From JBGPFS01 sp041483455 (GTDB lineage Bacteria; Chloroflexota; Limnocylindria; Limnocylindrales; CSP1-4), in assembly GCA_041483455.1 (NCBI GenBank), contig JBGPFS010000039.1, positions 1 through 14,893 of the forward strand: a stretch of DNA of 14,893 nt, given 5' to 3'. A program made the position numbers and the translations under genes. Each line of letters begins with the position of its first letter. Position 1 is the first letter of the stretch. Positions 14,125-14,893 of this stretch are shown here, one piece after another. The notes beneath the pieces are model-generated. The model saw nothing but the letters and a program-made list of their open reading frames with translations, was not told the DNA's origin and made no database searches.

Positions 14125-14190
14125 GCACCGCGCCAGAGTACACCGCTCTGTCCCGTCCCCGGCGACGCAGGTCCGCCCGGGACGACGTGC

Positions 14191-14196
14191 GACAAT
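14191..14196 (+). promoter_or_regulatory. Possible leaderless -10 of the right-edge gene
   Basis: GACAAT (four of six -10 bases) ends 6 nt before the GTG at 14203, and no ribosome-binding site is seen. The spacing matches the pattern at the ligase gene, which is the main reason to list it. Confidence 0.2.
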
Positions 14197-14202
14197 GCGC
14201 CC

Positions 14203-14893
14203 GTGCCAGGTCGGCGTGAACGCCCCGCGCAGGTCCGTCCTCGCCCGCCGTCGACCGGGCGACCACAGCCGAGCCGCGTCCGACCGAAACCGACCGGCCC
14301 CCGGCGGCTTCCCCCGCACCGACCGGTTGAGCGCTCGCGTGGCCTCCCGATCGGAGCGCGTCTTCTGCTCGTCCTGGCGATCGTGGCCCTGAGCGCGGCC
14401 GTCCTGTTCACGGCGACGGGCCAGCTCGGGAGACTGGTCGGGAGCCTGGGCGGTGCGCTCGGCGGCGTCGTCGACCAGATCACCCGGACGCCCGTGCCCA
14501 GCTCGACCACGTTCGCCGTGCCCGACGCACCGATCCTCACGGCCCCCGGGGAGTCGTACACGAACCAGCCGACGGTCGACCTCACCGGGGCCGTCCCCCT
14601 GGCCGCCATCGGCGGGAGCGGATACTCGATCAGGATCTACCAGGCCGTCGCGGATCAGCCGGCGAGCCAGATCGCGGACATCCCGGTCGGGGCGACCCCG
14701 GGCTTCACCGCTCCCGGGGTGAAACTCGCCAAGGGCCGCAACGACTTCACGGCCACCCTCGTCGGCCCGGGCGGCGAGAGCGACCGGTCGCCGGTCGTCA
14801 CCTACATCCTCGACACGGACAAGCCCCCGATCACGATCTCCAAGCCCGCCCAGAACGCGATCGTCAACACGGCGGCGGTCACGATCGTCGGCC
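14203..14893 (+). CDS. Single-pass membrane protein with Ig-like extracellular repeats (3' partial)
   Basis: The frame is open to the window end, giving 230 codons. From the GTG at 14203, residues 1-50 are rich in Arg and Pro and probably cytoplasmic. A single transmembrane helix covers about 51-73 (ARLLLVLAIVALSAAVLF). After a Gly-rich linker, residues 108-205 form a beta-rich Ig/FN3-like module: it starts PDAPILTAPGESYTNQPTVDLTG and ends SPVVTYILDTD. A second module starts at PPITISKPAQNAIVNTAAVTIVG (209-230) and is cut off. Positive residues before the helix fit an N-in topology, so the repeats would face outward as a surface or cell-wall protein. No enzyme domain is visible in the part present. 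The start is uncertain because the frame stays open further upstream without a stop. Confidence 0.6.
   Translation, partial: MPGRRERPAQVRPRPPSTGRPQPSRVRPKPTGPRRLPPHRPVERSRGLPIGARLLLVLAIVALSAAVLFTATGQLGRLVGSLGGALGGVVDQITRTPVPSSTTFAVPDAPILTAPGESYTNQPTVDLTGAVPLAAIGGSGYSIRIYQAVADQPASQIADIPVGATPGFTAPGVKLAKGRNDFTATLVGPGGESDRSPVVTYILDTDKPPITISKPAQNAIVNTAAVTIVG

Noticed and set aside
13634..14266. A 210-codon minus-strand frame over the four-cysteine gene
   Set aside because: It lacks any conserved pattern; the alternative frame holds the ordered Cys motif and a better ribosome-binding site. Only its last six codons are kept, as the possible mini-ORF.
1..14893. CRISPR arrays, tRNAs, insertion sequences, toxin-antitoxin or phage defence genes
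   Set aside because: Reading both strands gave no spaced repeat array, transposase, integrase, tRNA-like cloverleaf or defence gene; the content is mostly ordinary housekeeping and signalling genes.

Overview
This is a very GC-rich bacterial window (roughly 70% G+C by eye). It holds twelve protein genes, densely packed on both strands. Two of them run off the window edges. I see no RNA genes, insertion sequences, CRISPR arrays or phage genes. The gene content points to a high-GC Chloroflexota-like or actinobacterial-like chromosome: a two-component system next to a mycobacterial PepD-type HtrA protease, a long L25/Ctc protein, a stand-alone ATP-dependent DNA ligase, and a small four-cysteine protein. 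I lean to an uncultured Chloroflexota lineage, but that is inference. A marker-gene or whole-protein search would decide it.

Layout: (1) 2-1516 (+) is the 3' part of a secreted or surface protein with a TIM-barrel-like N-terminal part and Ig/CBM-like C-terminal modules. (2) A minus-strand row follows: uspA (4678-5079), then a MaeA-type malic enzyme (2833-4581), then a LigC/LigD-type ATP-dependent DNA ligase (1627-2754). The ligase has its own probable leaderless promoter embedded in a perfect inverted repeat. (3) A class I methyltransferase (+, 5294-6208) converges on rplY/ctc (-, 6215-6880), with only 6 bp between them and a double hairpin across their ends. (4) Divergent from rplY is a signalling and envelope-stress module on the plus strand: an OmpR-type response regulator, a sensor histidine kinase and a membrane-anchored HtrA protease. 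Inverted repeats sit in both intercistronic gaps. (5) Converging on htrA is a folate operon on the minus strand in the order folC-folP-folB, with 4-nt stop/start overlaps (ATGA and GTGA). It is preceded by a small four-cysteine protein. (6) At the right edge a plus-strand gene encodes a single-pass membrane protein with Ig-like repeats and is cut by the window end.

How the genes fit together: the regulator, kinase and protease look like one sense-and-clean-up pathway for the cell envelope, resembling mprA-mprB-pepD of mycobacteria. FolP, FolC and FolB carry out three steps of folate synthesis (pteroate formation, glutamate addition and the dihydroneopterin aldolase step). Their stop/start overlaps suggest coupled translation. 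UspA, malic enzyme and ligase are co-directional and may be partly co-transcribed, but hairpins and a separate ligase promoter suggest they are not one simple unit.

All intergenic stretches are under 300 bp. The longest is about 210 bp, between uspA and the methyltransferase (5080-5293), where I recognise no convincing promoter. I found no clearly new multi-gene system. The most noteworthy items are the four-cysteine protein beside the folate operon, the odd FolP loop insertion, the split Ig/CBM architecture at the left edge, a six-codon mini-ORF coupled to folC, and several perfect inverted repeats around starts and stops.
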